Of a stretch of 9,829 bases of DNA, positions 1 through 5,981 are shown piece after piece. The position numbers were made by a program, and so were the translations under genes. Every line of letters starts with the position of its first letter. Position 1 is the stretch's first letter. The notes under the pieces were generated by a model. That model had not been told where the DNA came from and ran no database searches. It saw only the letters and a program-made list of their open reading frames with translations. Source of the DNA: Nitrosotalea sp. (GTDB taxonomy: Archaea; Thermoproteota; Nitrososphaeria; Nitrososphaerales; Nitrosopumilaceae); the NCBI GenBank assembly GCA_023252335.1, contig JAJPEA010000068.1, positions 1 to 9,829 of the forward strand. Direction: 5' to 3'.

Positions 1-750
1 AGAGCCTTGTTCCAGGCAGAAGAGAGGGCCAACAAGAAAAACCAGTACTATTTGTTACAAAAAGCAAAGATACGATTTCCAAAACTATACAAAAATCCAA
101 AAGATATTGACCGACCAGTCATAGTTAAAGTTCAGGAAAAAAAACGCAAGCTAGAGCGCGCCTTTTTTAACGTATCATCATATGCAGAATACAAAGACAA
201 GACAGAAACCAAGATAAAACAAGGGTTGATTTCAAGAGAGGCACTCAAGACTGCAAGCATTGAAGAATTTGTCATAGGAACTTATTTCAATTTCAATTAT
301 TTCCACACACCAATATCAAAAGAGGTAGATTTTCTCGGAATAGAACGAAGACTGCAGACAAACCTTCATGACTTTGTTTCACTTCCAGCAAAACAACAAC
401 TTGAGACAAATATCGAATTACAAAATATCGAGGTAGGCCATACACCTGCAAGCATCAGAGAATCCCTACTTGAAAAAGTCATAGACATTGGAGACAAGTT
501 TGTCAATGCAGTGAAAAAAGAATATGCGCCTGGAATAATTGGTCCATTTTCTCTCCAGAGTGTAATAACTCGCGACCTAGACATTGTTGTATACGATGTA
601 TCACTACGAGTTCCAGGAAATCCAATTCTTGCTACAACAAGCCCATATACAAAATACAAGTATGGAGAAACTTTTGGAGTGGGACGCAGAATTGCCATGG
701 AATTAAAAATTGCACAGCAAGAAGGAAAATTAGCTCAGGTCCTAACCTAG
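1..750 (+). CDS. PurP-like ATP-grasp protein (FAICAR synthetase family), 5' end outside window
   Basis: The reading frame is open from base 1, so the gene starts upstream; about 249 C-terminal residues are visible, where PurP proteins are usually about 340-360. PurP makes 5-formamidoimidazole-4-carboxamide ribotide from AICAR, formate and ATP in archaeal purine synthesis. Family landmarks seen: DIDRPVIVK, EEFVIGTYF, FLGIERR, LPAKQQLE, IRESLLEKV, GPFSLQSV and a C-terminal VGRRIAMELK. The oddity is that the glycine-rich nucleotide loop expected after VIVK (GARGGRGYF-like in methanogen PurP) is replaced by the charged stretch EKKRKLERAFF. The conserved FExSARVxGGTN segment reads YDVSLRVPGNP. It is therefore probably a PurP paralogue with altered or lost catalysis rather than the canonical enzyme, so I withhold the symbol. 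The family call is firm, the activity uncertain. Its stop overlaps the stop of the convergent DUF151 gene. Confidence 0.88.
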   Translation, partial: RALFQAEERANKKNQYYLLQKAKIRFPKLYKNPKDIDRPVIVKVQEKKRKLERAFFNVSSYAEYKDKTETKIKQGLISREALKTASIEEFVIGTYFNFNYFHTPISKEVDFLGIERRLQTNLHDFVSLPAKQQLETNIELQNIEVGHTPASIRESLLEKVIDIGDKFVNAVKKEYAPGIIGPFSLQSVITRDLDIVVYDVSLRVPGNPILATTSPYTKYKYGETFGVGRRIAMELKIAQQEGKLAQVLT

Positions 751-1172
751 GCTTCCATTTTTTCTTTCAAGAGATTTTTTCGAACCAAGATTGGGATATT
801 GTAAAATGTTGCAAGAGCTATGGAATCAGATGCCCTATAGTTGCGCATTACAAGATCATGTTTTCCAGTAAAGTAGACATTGGCACGCAAGACATTACCG
901 CTTTCATATACTTTGATCTTAACTAGGACAAGCTCGTTTAGTTCTGCAATCTCTTCTACCATGTTGTATATGGTAGGAATTGCATCTCTCTGACCCCCGA
1001 TAAAATTAGATATGTGTCTTGCCACCTCACCTGAAAATGCACGCATGTGAAATTCCTTGCCATCATCTGCACGTAATATCAATAGTCCTTCAACTCCATA
1101 CGGGTCTACAAACCCAACATGAGTTATCTTGGTCTCTGCATAATCAGAATCTTGAGGCTCGTCGATCTTCAC
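747..1172 (-). CDS. Bifunctional nuclease family protein (DUF151/BFN domain)
   Basis: This gene encodes 141 residues from a GTG start. An in-frame TGA lies three codons upstream of the GTG, so the start cannot be much earlier. The protein matches the BFN/DUF151 fold: an N-terminal strand region (VGLLILRADDGKEFHMRAFSGEVA), a middle helix beginning PTIYNMVEEIAE, a strand pair VLVKIKVYE and RANVYFTG, and the family signature RASDSIALATFYNIPILV near the C terminus (residues 113-130). Members in plants and bacteria have been reported with RNase/DNase activity or stress roles; the archaeal function is not established. It is cytosolic with no signal peptide. A TATA-like box (TTTATCTT) about 30 nt before the GTG fits a leaderless transcript. 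Its last codons overlap those of the convergent PurP-like gene inside a CCTAGG palindrome. Confidence 0.85.
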   Translation of the reverse strand: MKIDEPQDSDYAETKITHVGFVDPYGVEGLLILRADDGKEFHMRAFSGEVARHISNFIGGQRDAIPTIYNMVEEIAELNELVLVKIKVYESGNVLRANVYFTGKHDLVMRNYRASDSIALATFYNIPILVRKNLLKEKMEA

Positions 1173-1198
1173 TACTGATCAAAGATACGAAATTACCC

Positions 1199-1206
1199 AA
1201 GATAAA
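1199..1206 (-). promoter_or_regulatory. TATA-like box of the DUF151 gene
   Basis: On the minus strand the sequence reads TTTATCTT, centred about 30 nt before the GTG at 1172. This spacing fits archaeal transcription starting at or just before the start codon. Confidence 0.45.
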
Positions 1207-1230
1207 CACTTTGGAGAAAATATGAGATAG

Positions 1231-1238
1231 AATTTAAT
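1231..1238 (+). promoter_or_regulatory. TATA-like box of the CPTC membrane protein gene
   Basis: AATTTAAT is centred about 27 nt before the GTG at 1262. No Shine-Dalgarno is needed if the mRNA is leaderless. The divergent DUF151 promoter lies only about 30 bp away, so the 89-bp intergenic region carries two back-to-back promoters. Confidence 0.5.
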
Positions 1239-1261
1239 GTTAGGACGAAAATTTTTTACAG

Positions 1262-2098
1262 GTGGAGAAACAAAAGACATCCAGCCGTTCCCATCTTGCT
1301 CTAGTACTAGTTGGTTTTTTGGCCATTGCTGTATCATTTCTGGCATATGCAAAAAATAACAATCTGATAATCACTCCTTCTGCCATGCCCGCATTGCAAA
1401 ACCTTGCAGTTGCAACATATCTAGTATTATTTTCATCATTTGCAGCAATAGGCTGGGGGTTGTACAAGATGTACAAGACAAAGATTTCATCATCTGATTC
1501 TACTCTCTCATCAATTATTGCAAATGCAATACACAACAAAAGATCAAAGCGAATTTTTATCATTAGCGCTATAGGATATGGATTATTTTTTGCATTCACT
1601 TCTGGAATAATAATCTACAAACCAGACATTAATGCCACAGACTATGGTTTTCCACAACCGCCACACATAGAGCTGTCACCATGTTGTGATCTTCCAGGTT
1701 ACATGCCAATGATCTTTGCATTCTTTACAGAACACATTGGATTACAGATAATTCCATTGAATTTATTATTACTAGTTATGGTATCATTCTTGGTTGGTTT
1801 GAACTTTGCATTATCATCAACTGTATTTTCCATTGCAAAAAGCGGAGGAAAACTTGGTGCATTTGGAGCAGTAACAGGATTGTTTGTTGGGTGTCCCACA
1901 TGTGCTGGCACAGTTTTTACCATGTTGTTTGGTTTTGGGGCAGGAGCTACAACGTTTACTTTATTTCTGACAAGCTTTGAGGCCCAAATCCAGACAATCT
2001 TTATTGCAATATCAATTCCAATTCTTTTTGTAACGCCAATCATAATGGCCAAAAAGATAAAGTCGCAAAATGCAAACTGTGCAATAGATTCTAAATAG
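1262..2098 (+). CDS. Multi-pass membrane protein with PCC and CPTC cysteine motifs
   Basis: This 278-residue integral membrane protein starts at GTG. I see about six hydrophobic segments: residues ~12-29, 47-67, 97-117, 162-186, 197-225 and 240-262, ending in a short basic then polar tail. A polar loop of about 40 residues between segments 3 and 4 carries PCCD (Cys141, Cys142) and the sequence PGYMPM. Segment 5 starts with GLFVGCPTCAGTVF (Cys211 and Cys214, a CxxC). Paired cysteines in or near membrane helices are typical of thiol-redox or metal-handling proteins, but I cannot assign a named family: it lacks the VKOR and CcdA patterns I would expect. I recall similar CPxCA-containing helices in uncharacterised archaeal membrane proteins, so it is probably a conserved but unstudied family. 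The stop overlaps the convergent small gene by 8 nt. Confidence 0.85.
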   Translation: MEKQKTSSRSHLALVLVGFLAIAVSFLAYAKNNNLIITPSAMPALQNLAVATYLVLFSSFAAIGWGLYKMYKTKISSSDSTLSSIIANAIHNKRSKRIFIISAIGYGLFFAFTSGIIIYKPDINATDYGFPQPPHIELSPCCDLPGYMPMIFAFFTEHIGLQIIPLNLLLLVMVSFLVGLNFALSSTVFSIAKSGGKLGAFGAVTGLFVGCPTCAGTVFTMLFGFGAGATTFTLFLTSFEAQIQTIFIAISIPILFVTPIIMAKKIKSQNANCAIDSK

Positions 2099-2342
2099 AT
2101 TTTGTCACACGAGGTCTTTTCCAGTCCCCAATATCATATCCGTCTTGTCTGAGATATTTCAGGGTAAGCTTGTACACCAATTCATCATGCTCAACTGTCT
2201 CCAAGATTTCATCCCATCCCACTTGACCAGATTGGTTGATCTTGTCTTTCATCTGTAAAGTAATAGTTTTCGCAATATCCCGGCATTGATCAAAAGTCTT
2301 GCCATTCTTGTATGCACGTGTTCTGGAATCACATTTTTCCAT
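2091..2342 (-). CDS. Small uncharacterised protein (83 aa)
   Basis: I do not recognise this protein. The frame can be read from a TTG at 2369, but the ATG at 2342 is preferred because a TATA-like box lies 30 nt upstream of it. From there the product is 83 residues, starting MEKCDSRTRAYKNG. It is soluble, with two cysteines near the N terminus (KC and QC, about 16 residues apart), a helical middle (CRDIAKTITLQMKDKIN), a second helical part (GWDEILETVEHDELVYKLTLKYL) and a polar tail ending in KRPRVTKSI. It looks like a compact helical domain. It is transcribed divergently from the methyltransferase and convergently with the CPTC membrane protein, overlapping the latter's stop by 8 nt. That tidy packing, the absence of disruption and the promoter support a real gene. 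Confidence 0.72.
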   Translation of the reverse strand: MEKCDSRTRAYKNGKTFDQCRDIAKTITLQMKDKINQSGQVGWDEILETVEHDELVYKLTLKYLRQDGYDIGDWKRPRVTKSI

Positions 2343-2367
2343 TGTATGATTATCATTTATGCAAGCC

Positions 2368-2376
2368 AAATAAAAA
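2368..2376 (-). promoter_or_regulatory. TATA-like box of the 83-aa gene
   Basis: Minus-strand TTTTTATTT is centred about 30 nt before the ATG at 2342. It argues for that ATG over the TTG at 2369, which would overlap the box itself. Confidence 0.45.
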
Positions 2377-2419
2377 GATCAATTATTCTAAAAACATCTT
2401 TGCCGTACGAAGTCACATC

Positions 2420-2426
2420 TTAATAC
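2420..2426 (+). promoter_or_regulatory. Possible TATA-like box of the methyltransferase gene
   Basis: TTAATAC lies 45 nt before the ATG at 2468, which would give a leader of about 18 nt. It is a weak match; the AT-rich context offers alternatives. Confidence 0.3.
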
Positions 2427-2467
2427 ACCAGCGCCTGGACTATTCCATATTGAACAATCCCAATCCC

Positions 2468-3298
2468 ATGGATGTTATCTTGTGGACACTACGGCGTGGA
2501 GAAGGAGATACTGTAAACATGTACAATTACCTCTCAGAATTGATGCAGATCTCAACTGGAAGAAATTTTCTAAATTTTGGATATTGGGATGACGCAACAA
2601 AAAATCCTGCCGATGCCCAGGTAAACTTGTGTAATATGGTAGGAAACATGGTAGATCTTGAAAAGGCAAAACAAGTTCTTGATGTGGGAAGCGGTTTTTC
2701 TGAACCTGCTTTTCTTTGGAAAAAGACACATCCAAACATTACAATCACATGTGTTAACATAAATCAAAATCAACTCAAATTTGCAAGCATACAAGAAAAC
2801 ATGCCTGAGATAAGATTGGTCAACGCCACCGCAGTAAAAATTCCAATATCAAATGAATCATGTGATAAAATAATAGCATTAGAGTCGGCACAGCACTTTA
2901 GACCAATCAAGGACTTTATATCAGAAATACAACGAATTTTGAAAAAAAATGGAACTATAATCCTTGCAATACCAGTACTCTCAAGACCATCAAAGTTTAG
3001 CATTTTGAAGATTGGCATTTTAAAGTTGACATGGTCTTCTGAGCACTATGATATAGAGACAATCAAAAAAACAATTCAAGACAGTGGTCTTGAGATTACA
3101 GAGATCAAACTGATTGGATCAAATGTGTACTTGCCACTTGCAGAATATTACATTCAAAATCGTCAGTGTCTAAGATCAGAGATCCTAAAAAGATACCCAG
3201 GATACGTAGAAAAAATATTGTTCAAATCAATGTTAAAAATGAAACAGACTGCAACGGATCATACCATTGAATACGTCTTGATAAAATGCACAAAGTAA
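2468..3298 (+). CDS. Class I SAM-dependent methyltransferase
   Basis: With the ATG at 2468 this is a 276-residue protein. The SAM-binding motif I is VLDVGSGFSEP (residues ~70-80), followed by a second strand ending CVNINQNQLKFA. Then come LVNATAVKIP and IALESAQHFRP, where the catalytic-site histidine region lies in small-molecule methyltransferases, and the helix ISEIQRILKKNGTIILAIPV. The preceding LNFGYWDD segment is typical of the group that includes tocopherol, sarcosine and sugar O-methyltransferases; the substrate here is unknown. The frame is open further upstream, to about 2312, but that part overlaps the opposite-strand gene and its promoter and has no family features. A later ATG at 2519 is also possible because AAGGAG (2502-2507) precedes it by 11 nt. 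The next gene on this strand lies after a 163-nt gap containing a strong hairpin. Confidence 0.85.
   Translation: MDVILWTLRRGEGDTVNMYNYLSELMQISTGRNFLNFGYWDDATKNPADAQVNLCNMVGNMVDLEKAKQVLDVGSGFSEPAFLWKKTHPNITITCVNINQNQLKFASIQENMPEIRLVNATAVKIPISNESCDKIIALESAQHFRPIKDFISEIQRILKKNGTIILAIPVLSRPSKFSILKIGILKLTWSSEHYDIETIKKTIQDSGLEITEIKLIGSNVYLPLAEYYIQNRQCLRSEILKRYPGYVEKILFKSMLKMKQTATDHTIEYVLIKCTK
2502..2507 (+). promoter_or_regulatory. Shine-Dalgarno-like site before the alternative methyltransferase start
   Basis: AAGGAG with 11 nt to the ATG at 2519. It could mark an internal start, giving 259 residues beginning MYNYLSELM. It may equally be chance, because it encodes Glu-Gly within the open frame. 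Confidence 0.25.
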
Positions 3299-3359
3299 CC
3301 CTTATCAATATAGTAAATCTATAACTTTTCATAGCATACCAATTCCGTCTGGATGTTAT

Positions 3360-3384
3360 TCTGCGTAGGTTCTCTCTACGCAGA
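3360..3384. repeat. Perfect 9-bp inverted repeat (hairpin) between methyltransferase and zinc-finger genes
   Basis: The arm TCTGCGTAG (3360-3368) pairs perfectly with CTACGCAGA (3376-3384) across a 7-nt loop GTTCTCT; a further G-U pair could extend it. It is GC-richer than its surroundings and is followed on the plus strand by CCTTTTAATTT. Possible roles are a terminator for the methyltransferase mRNA, a structured small RNA or a protein-binding site. The 163-nt gap around it (3299-3461) holds no ORF that I can support. A 10-bp palindrome, TTTCTAGAAA (3394-3403), lies ten bases downstream. Confidence 0.75.
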
Positions 3385-3393
3385 GCCTTTTAA

Positions 3394-3403
3394 TTTCTAG
3401 AAA
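3394..3403. promoter_or_regulatory. Palindrome TTTCTAGAAA, possible operator
   Basis: This is a perfect 10-bp palindrome about 30 bp upstream of the TATA-like box of the zinc-finger/DedA unit. That is a reasonable place for a regulator site, but an AT-rich palindrome of this length can also occur by chance. Confidence 0.25.
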
Positions 3404-3430
3404 GAGATCCTGCCAAGTTTCCTCCGTAAG

Positions 3431-3438
3431 AAATATTA
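3431..3438 (+). promoter_or_regulatory. TATA-like box of the zinc-finger gene
   Basis: AAATATTA is centred 27 nt before the ATG at 3462, the spacing expected for a leaderless transcript. Confidence 0.5.
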
Positions 3439-3461
3439 TCTCAAATGTTACGAACAAAACC

Positions 3462-3629
3462 ATGGGACTTTTCAAGAAAAAGGAAGGACCTGTTGAAACA
3501 AAATGTAAGGAATGCGGCCTTGAGCTCCACGATCCAGTAAGATTAGACAGGCACATGAAAAAGGCACACAAGCATGCACCACAGAGAAATTTTGATGAAC
3601 CTGGAACAAGCACAGGCGGAATGTGGTAA
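3462..3629 (+). CDS. 55-aa C2H2 zinc-finger protein
   Basis: This short ORF runs from ATG to TAA. It starts MGLFKKKEG and contains one C2H2-type finger: Cys15-x2-Cys18-x12-His31-x4-His36, within CKECGLELHD and DRHMKKAHK, followed by a glycine-rich tail ending TGGMW. Tiny single-finger proteins of this kind are common in thaumarchaea and are assumed to bind nucleic acid or protein; the role is unknown. A TATA-like box at leaderless distance supports expression. The DedA-family gene begins 44 nt downstream on the same strand with no obvious promoter of its own, so the two are probably co-transcribed. The zinc ligands are clear; the function is not. Confidence 0.8.
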   Translation: MGLFKKKEGPVETKCKECGLELHDPVRLDRHMKKAHKHAPQRNFDEPGTSTGGMW

Positions 3630-3673
3630 GGTACCAGGACTTGCAACAAAAAAATGAGGTAGACTGACAAAAC

Positions 3674-4297
3674 ATGGTTACATTAGACATCATAAATAAT
3701 CTAGCAAATTTTGTAATCCAGACAATATCAAATACAGGATATCTTGGAATCTTCTTTTTAATGGTGGCAGAAAGTGCGCTCATACCAATCCCAAGCGAGA
3801 TAATCATGCCATTTTCTGGATATCTGGCATCCACCGGAAAACTCAATCCAGCATTGATAATACTTGCAGGATCTATTGGGAACCTAGTTGGCTCTCTTGT
3901 TGCATATTTTATCGGCATAAAGCTTGGCAGAGAGTTTATTGTCAAATATGGAAAATACGTTTTATTGAAAAAATCTCATTTAGAGTGGACTGAATCATAC
4001 TTTAAAAAATATGGTGACAAGTCTACATTTGTAAGCAGACTGTTACCTGCCATTAGAACATACATTTCATTGCCAGCAGGAGTGGCAAAGATGAACCTGA
4101 AAAAGTTTTCAATCTACACTTTTGCCGGTTCCATCATATGGAGTGCCATGTTAACATATGTAGGTACAACATTAGGAGACCAGTGGACCAGGATAAGACA
4201 CTATTCAGATTACATTGATGGTGCAGTCATAATAGGACTAGTCATATTAGCAATAATCATAGCCAAAAAAAGAATTGCCAAGCCAAATAACAGTTAA
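3674..4297 (+). CDS. DedA-family membrane protein (SNARE-associated/VTT domain)
   Basis: The protein is 207 residues, a usual length for DedA proteins. Family features: an N-terminal amphipathic and hydrophobic segment, then ESALIPIPSEIIMPFSGYLA (Glu33, Glu42 and the paired prolines), a glycine-rich helix GSIGNLVGSLVAYFIG, the SRLLPAIRTYISLPAG motif with Arg122 and Arg128, the helix AGSIIWSAMLTYVG (Trp156) and a C-terminal transmembrane helix at ~182-198 with a basic tail. Bacterial DedA homologues are tied to membrane potential, drug and pH tolerance, and some flip lipid carriers such as undecaprenyl phosphate or phosphatidylethanolamine. A lipid-scrambling or carrier-recycling role is plausible here but inferred. 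A weak GAGG lies 13 nt before the ATG. The stop sits in a GTTAAC palindrome shared with the convergent PIN-like gene. Confidence 0.92.
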   Translation: MVTLDIINNLANFVIQTISNTGYLGIFFLMVAESALIPIPSEIIMPFSGYLASTGKLNPALIILAGSIGNLVGSLVAYFIGIKLGREFIVKYGKYVLLKKSHLEWTESYFKKYGDKSTFVSRLLPAIRTYISLPAGVAKMNLKKFSIYTFAGSIIWSAMLTYVGTTLGDQWTRIRHYSDYIDGAVIIGLVILAIIIAKKRIAKPNNS

Positions 4298-4575
4298 CGA
4301 TCTTTATACTTGCTTAGCTCTTCTAGAATTATCTGAAGTATGGTCTCACTGTCAAGCAATACACATCTAATATCATTTTCCTTGCACGCATTTCCAATCT
4401 CTACATCCTCTGTTACTACAATCATTCCATTTTCATGTGCATATTTTATTACAGAATAGTCACTTGATAGTTTTTTTCCTTCAGCGATTAGTTTTTTTAC
4501 GCTAAATGCGTCATAGCCAAATTCCTTGAGTTTGGTATCAAATCCGTCATACATCTCATCAACTAGAACTTTCAT
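4294..4575 (-). CDS. PIN-like DUF5615 protein
   Basis: The product is 93 residues from the ATG at 4575; a TTG two codons upstream is less likely. It begins MKVLVDEMYDGF with the acidic pair Asp6-Glu7, has SSDYSVIKYAHENG in the middle (Asp39) and VVTEDVEIGN (Glu56, Asp57) followed by a strand RCVLLD. This order (LVDE, sD, vTeD) is that of DUF5615/PIN-like (Mut7-C-type) proteins, a compact form of the PIN ribonuclease fold whose acidic residues bind metal. Such proteins often act as toxins with a small antitoxin neighbour, but I see no partner gene next to it, so it may be a solitary nuclease. A TATA-like box lies about 29 nt upstream. It converges on the DedA gene with a 4-nt overlap. Confidence 0.8.
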   Translation of the reverse strand: MKVLVDEMYDGFDTKLKEFGYDAFSVKKLIAEGKKLSSDYSVIKYAHENGMIVVTEDVEIGNACKENDIRCVLLDSETILQIILEELSKYKDR

Positions 4576-4598
4576 TGTCAATACTCCGTTTGAGACTC

Positions 4599-4609
4599 AT
4601 ATTATTATG
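4599..4609 (-). promoter_or_regulatory. TATA-like box of the PIN-like gene
   Basis: Minus-strand CATAATAATAT is centred about 29 nt before the ATG at 4575. Between here and the CorA promoter (4610-4745) I see no supportable gene. A 34-codon plus-strand frame from the ATG at 4608 exists but has no family features. Confidence 0.45.
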
Positions 4610-4745
4610 TTAGGATACATTGGCAAAGATGACCCAAGGTATGTGAACATGGTAACGTGTGGTTCGACCCATATTGCAAGTAATTTTTTTGGAACCATCT
4701 ATAGATTATGAAAAATGTTAGGTAAGTTTTTGTTCACGAATAAGT

Positions 4746-4752
4746 GTATATA
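4746..4752 (+). promoter_or_regulatory. TATA box of the CorA-like gene
   Basis: TATATAA is centred 26 nt before the ATG at 4775. This is the cleanest promoter match in the window and implies a leaderless transcript. Confidence 0.65.
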
Positions 4753-4774
4753 AGTCCAAATTTTCCCCTATCAC

Positions 4775-5818
4775 ATGATCAAGACAATCAGTGTAGCAGG
4801 ATTACAAGATGGAGTACCGTTCAAAAAACCAACAGTCACCCTAGAAGAACTGTCAGAAATAGCATCCCCAGTGCATCTTACTTGGATTGAGTGTGTGGTG
4901 GACAACATCATAGGAGAGACTCCAAAAATTTTAGAAAAATTAAACATTACAATGGACCCTTCCGTGTTACTATCAGGATACGTGTCAAGTTATGAGGACA
5001 GGGGTGATACACTGGGACTCATGATACCCTTTGTAGTTCCTGGAAACAACAAAACCTTGACTGCGCCAATTTTAATTTTTATGAAAAAGGATTTGATTGT
5101 GACAATTCATGACGATTACGGTGGCAAGATTACACGTCTATACAATTATGCCCCCACACTTTTACGAAAACTTCCAAAAGAAGCTGATAGTTGGGCAGAC
5201 AGGCAGACCATATTATTGGCAAGAATCATAGATGAAATTAGCGAATCCAATTTTTCCATATTGCGTCTCATAGTGGAAAGGGCAGAACAATTTGAGATAG
5301 ACATTGCAGGTTCAAGACAAGTTACAAGAGACATATCGTTGGAACTATCAAATGTGCGAACATCACTACTAACATTTTTGAATGCAACATGGGCAAGCTA
5401 TGACACTGTACACAATCTAAAGTACGGAGATGCAGAGATGGTCTCAGACGATGAAATAATCCTTGCAAAATTTGAGGTAATTCTTGGAAGACTAGACAGA
5501 CAGATACAAATGTCAGAAAACATCATGCAGATGGTTGCCACAGGAGTCAATGTAGTCCAGACCGAAGTTACAAACAAGGTTACTATTCTAATCATATGGT
5601 GGACAGTAGCTGGAACAGCTGAACTTGTGCCAAACACAATTGCCACAGTCTTTGGGCTATATCCAAACCACGAGGCCGTATTTTGGCCCATTGTAACTAC
5701 AGTCCTCACATCTGCAGCATTGGCAACTGCTGTTGCCTACTTTTATGTCAAGAAATTCTTCGGACAGAGTCTAGGATTTAACAAACTCAAAAAGTTTCGA
5801 AAACAATCCACCCAATAG
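4775..5818 (+). CDS. CorA-like divalent-cation transporter lacking the GMN motif
   Basis: This 347-residue protein has CorA architecture: an N-terminal soluble alpha/beta domain (~1-130, with PILIFMKKDLIVTIHD typical of the family), a long helical stalk (~135-265) and two C-terminal transmembrane helices (~269-294 and ~304-325) with a basic tail (KKFFGQ, KLKKFRKQ). CorA proteins are pentameric Mg2+/Co2+ channels of the cell membrane. The selectivity signature YGMN at the end of the first membrane helix is not present: the corresponding place reads FGLYPN (residues 293-298), preceded by AELVPNTIATV. It is therefore a CorA-superfamily member of uncertain ion preference, possibly a distinct archaeal clade. 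The start is well supported by the TATA box. It is followed by 163 nt before the helicase, with a T-run that may end its transcript. Confidence 0.88.
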   Translation: MIKTISVAGLQDGVPFKKPTVTLEELSEIASPVHLTWIECVVDNIIGETPKILEKLNITMDPSVLLSGYVSSYEDRGDTLGLMIPFVVPGNNKTLTAPILIFMKKDLIVTIHDDYGGKITRLYNYAPTLLRKLPKEADSWADRQTILLARIIDEISESNFSILRLIVERAEQFEIDIAGSRQVTRDISLELSNVRTSLLTFLNATWASYDTVHNLKYGDAEMVSDDEIILAKFEVILGRLDRQIQMSENIMQMVATGVNVVQTEVTNKVTILIIWWTVAGTAELVPNTIATVFGLYPNHEAVFWPIVTTVLTSAALATAVAYFYVKKFFGQSLGFNKLKKFRKQSTQ

Positions 5819-5851
5819 GCTTTTCAAACATTTACCAGTTTTAGTCACGAA

Positions 5852-5857
5852 TTTTTT
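5852..5857 (+). terminator. Candidate oligo-T terminator after the CorA-like gene
   Basis: A run of six T lies 33 nt after the CorA-like stop codon, in a loop flanked by the inverted 5-mers GTCAC (5844-5848) and GTGAC (5864-5868). Archaeal RNA polymerase terminates at T-runs, so this is plausible but unproven. Confidence 0.35.
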
Positions 5858-5943
5858 GTAAAAGTGACATAATTTCTTTTAAAAATTATTCAAAGATACC
5901 ATAAATCAATAAAACTGCGATCAGACACACAAAGTAAAAGATT

Positions 5944-5950
5944 CATAAAT
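5944..5950 (+). promoter_or_regulatory. Possible TATA-like box of the helicase gene
   Basis: CATAAAT is centred 35 nt before the ATG at 5982, implying a leader of about 9 nt. Other AT-rich stretches nearby make this uncertain. Confidence 0.3.
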
Positions 5951-5981
5951 CCAGTTTACCAATGTCGAAGAATTATAGCTT

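Noticed and set aside
3356..3945. Long minus-strand open frames opposite the zinc-finger and DedA genes
   Set aside because: They are antisense to well-supported genes, have no family features and arise from the codon pattern of the plus-strand genes.
4294..4575. PIN-like protein as the toxin of a toxin-antitoxin pair
   Set aside because: No small partner gene is adjacent on the same strand; its neighbours are the convergent DedA gene and a divergent CorA-like gene.
4660..4675. tRNA T-arm-like GGTTCGACCC
   Set aside because: The flanking bases do not form the 5-bp T-stem (TGTGG does not pair with CATAT), and no acceptor stem or anticodon arm is present.
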